Below, in pieces: positions 62,481-64,000 of a stretch of DNA of 64,000 nucleotides; positions within the stretch are counted from its first letter, which is position 1, and every line of letters begins with the position of its first letter. Both the position numbers and the translations under genes were made by a program. The stretch comes from Siniperca chuatsi (Eukaryota > Chordata > Actinopteri > Centrarchiformes > Sinipercidae): NCBI RefSeq assembly GCF_020085105.1, contig NC_058061.1, forward strand, positions 7,163,284-7,227,283, written 5' to 3'. The notes beneath the pieces were generated by a model. That model had not been told where the DNA came from. It saw nothing but the letters and a program-made list of their open reading frames with translations, and searched no databases.

Positions 62481-63252
62481 ACTCCAAATGAATGCTAATG
62501 TTGCTCTATAACTGCTGTGTAAATAGGCAACAAAGTATTTATGTCAGTGCTACATTTACAGCTTGTTTCCACTGCCCATGGCCAAGGCCAGGAAACAAGG
62601 TATTTTTGGCTGCAGGTCATAACAAATGTATTCCAGTATTTACTAGATCTACAACATTTATCTACCAGCCAAACTGAGATTGTAGCATTATAACTACTTG
62701 TGAATTTTCTGGGGCTAGATCACTAGATTATCAATTCAACTTCTCTAAGACCTAAATTTAAGATTCAGAGTTCTATCCAACATCAAACTCTCAGCAGCAA
62801 GTTTTGCCTTGTTTTGCAGTGTAGTGTCAGCCTCCCAGTGAGGTTATGCCCACTGGAACACTGTGGTAGCGGAGCAGGTCAGGTCAGACAGCAGTGGTTT
62901 CTGGTGGTCCTCGGACGCCCATTGTCATGGGATGCAAAAGTCTGCCGTAAGAATGAATGACTCTTGATCCGTAGACTGGTGGCTGGTTTTGGATAGAAGC
63001 GCTACTAAACTTCCTTTCTATACTTGTTTAGATAAACTTGAAAATAATTTTTTTGGCCGATCAACACTACTTTCAAAGTAATTATCAAAGCGAGATTGAC
63101 TGGACTACAAAAAGGCTTAAAAAAACGAAACTAGGTTTGCTTTCACTAAGATTAAAATACACGTAACTTAGACGAGAAAGGAAAACGTAGGGAAAGGAAA
63201 TGTCCGGAGAAAAGATTAACTAAGAAGAACAGCGGTTAGGATCTCCTTCGGG

Positions 63253-63456
63253 ATGGAGAGCGAAAAACGAAGGGTGATGGACAAAAAAGATCTAATGGTT
63301 TTATCCACTGTTGGGTACAGGCGTGAACTGGAGGCGGAACTCGAGTGGACTTGCTATGGGAAACATGGTTTCCTTTACTTTTATGGATTTATTTCGTTTC
63401 ATATTTTACACGCAATCGTCGCGTACTTCCTCAACACTATAGTAAATCCACCGTGA
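63253..63456 (+). CDS. Unidentified 67-codon ORF with a hydrophobic C-terminus
   Basis: A start at 63253 opens a charged N-terminal part (MESEKRRVMDKKDL...) with CpG-containing codons, then a strongly hydrophobic, aromatic stretch (residues 40-62) that could span a membrane. The region before it (63100-63250) is purine-rich, with CpGs unlike the flanks. A first exon could end after GKHG (cc|gtaa-like donors are absent, so the splice is unclear). I do not recognise the family; it may be a chance frame or the remains of a mobile element. Confidence 0.2.
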   Translation: MESEKRRVMDKKDLMVLSTVGYRRELEAELEWTCYGKHGFLYFYGFISFHILHAIVAYFLNTIVNPP

Positions 63457-64000
63457 TTCTAACATTGAATAGTATGTAGTGATGTTTTGCATAAAACATA
63501 TAACAAGGCATATGGTTTAAGCAGAAATCATATTTCAGAATATCATTAATTCAGTTACATAACATTTCTAACTACTTTTACTGTTAGAGCATGGTTTCTA
63601 ATACGGATAATAGGAAAGCAGAAGGCTAAACAACAGTTTAATCACACATTATAATAAGTCACATTCTTATACAAATCATTTTGCATTCTTAATATTACAG
63701 AGACAATGGTCACTAGATGGTAGTATGGTCACATGGTAAACAAGGTATTAAATTCATGAATGAATAATTCAGTTGTTCTAAATTGTACAGACATCGTAGT
63801 TGGGCTATTCTACAAGAAAACACATGCTAAGTAAGGTTAGCTAGATTACTGATTTTCTATTAATTCACATGAGAGGATTATTCCAAGCCATTTCTTTAGG
63901 AATGCATCCAAAGATTTATGTCACATCTGCTAAGATCCTTATCTTCACTGATTTTTTGGTAGGTTTTGTTTTTCTTTGTCGTTGTAGCCAGTTGAATTAG
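63457..64000. other. Right-end stretch with no supported feature
   Basis: AT-rich sequence without open frames of interest or recognised repeats. Confidence 0.5.

Overview
The window looks like nuclear DNA from a percomorph-type teleost fish. The evidence is vertebrate genes with short exons and GT-AG introns, many CA/TG microsatellites, and a dense set of short dispersed repeats of kinds common in teleost genomes (TIR-bearing MITEs, L2-like LINE tails, tRNA-type SINEs, a tyrosine-recombinase retroelement). I see no operons, CRISPR arrays or prokaryotic features. All assignments rest on reading translations and comparing them with remembered families; no search was run.

Three genes lie on the plus strand in the middle of the window. 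First is kif19 (13144-30307), a kinesin-8-type motor of cilia. Eighteen coding exons can be joined in frame into 977 residues ending at a stop; only the first roughly 40 residues are missing and probably lie left of the window. Second is a four-exon gene (35301-37039, 393 residues, noncoding first exon near 32951). Its middle matches the AP-2 transcription factor domain in divergent form, and it has a basic tail. Third is a small armadillo-repeat gene (about 38900-42600) whose N-terminal part resembles RAP1GDS1 and whose C-terminal hundred residues I do not recognise.

Bases 1-13143 hold no coding exon I can support: they are repeats plus a small minus-strand ORF near 10.7 kb that looks transposon-derived. 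The kif19 introns carry a MITE and a TG microsatellite right at the splice donor (P-loop intron), a tRNA-type SINE, L2-like tails, and a broken Ngaro/DIRS-like element of about 2.6 kb (RT, RNase H, tyrosine recombinase) in the sense orientation. A large fold-back element sits just behind the AP-2-like stop codon.

From about 43.2 kb to the right end I find no convincing protein gene. This part holds SINE and LINE fragments, long CA/TG/AG arrays, further copies of families seen on the left, and one unexplained 67-codon ORF at 63253. The points most worth following are the divergent AP-2-like gene, the armadillo protein with its orphan tail, the microsatellite at the P-loop splice donor, and a 94-bp near-identical duplicated block at 4.1 and 7.0 kb.
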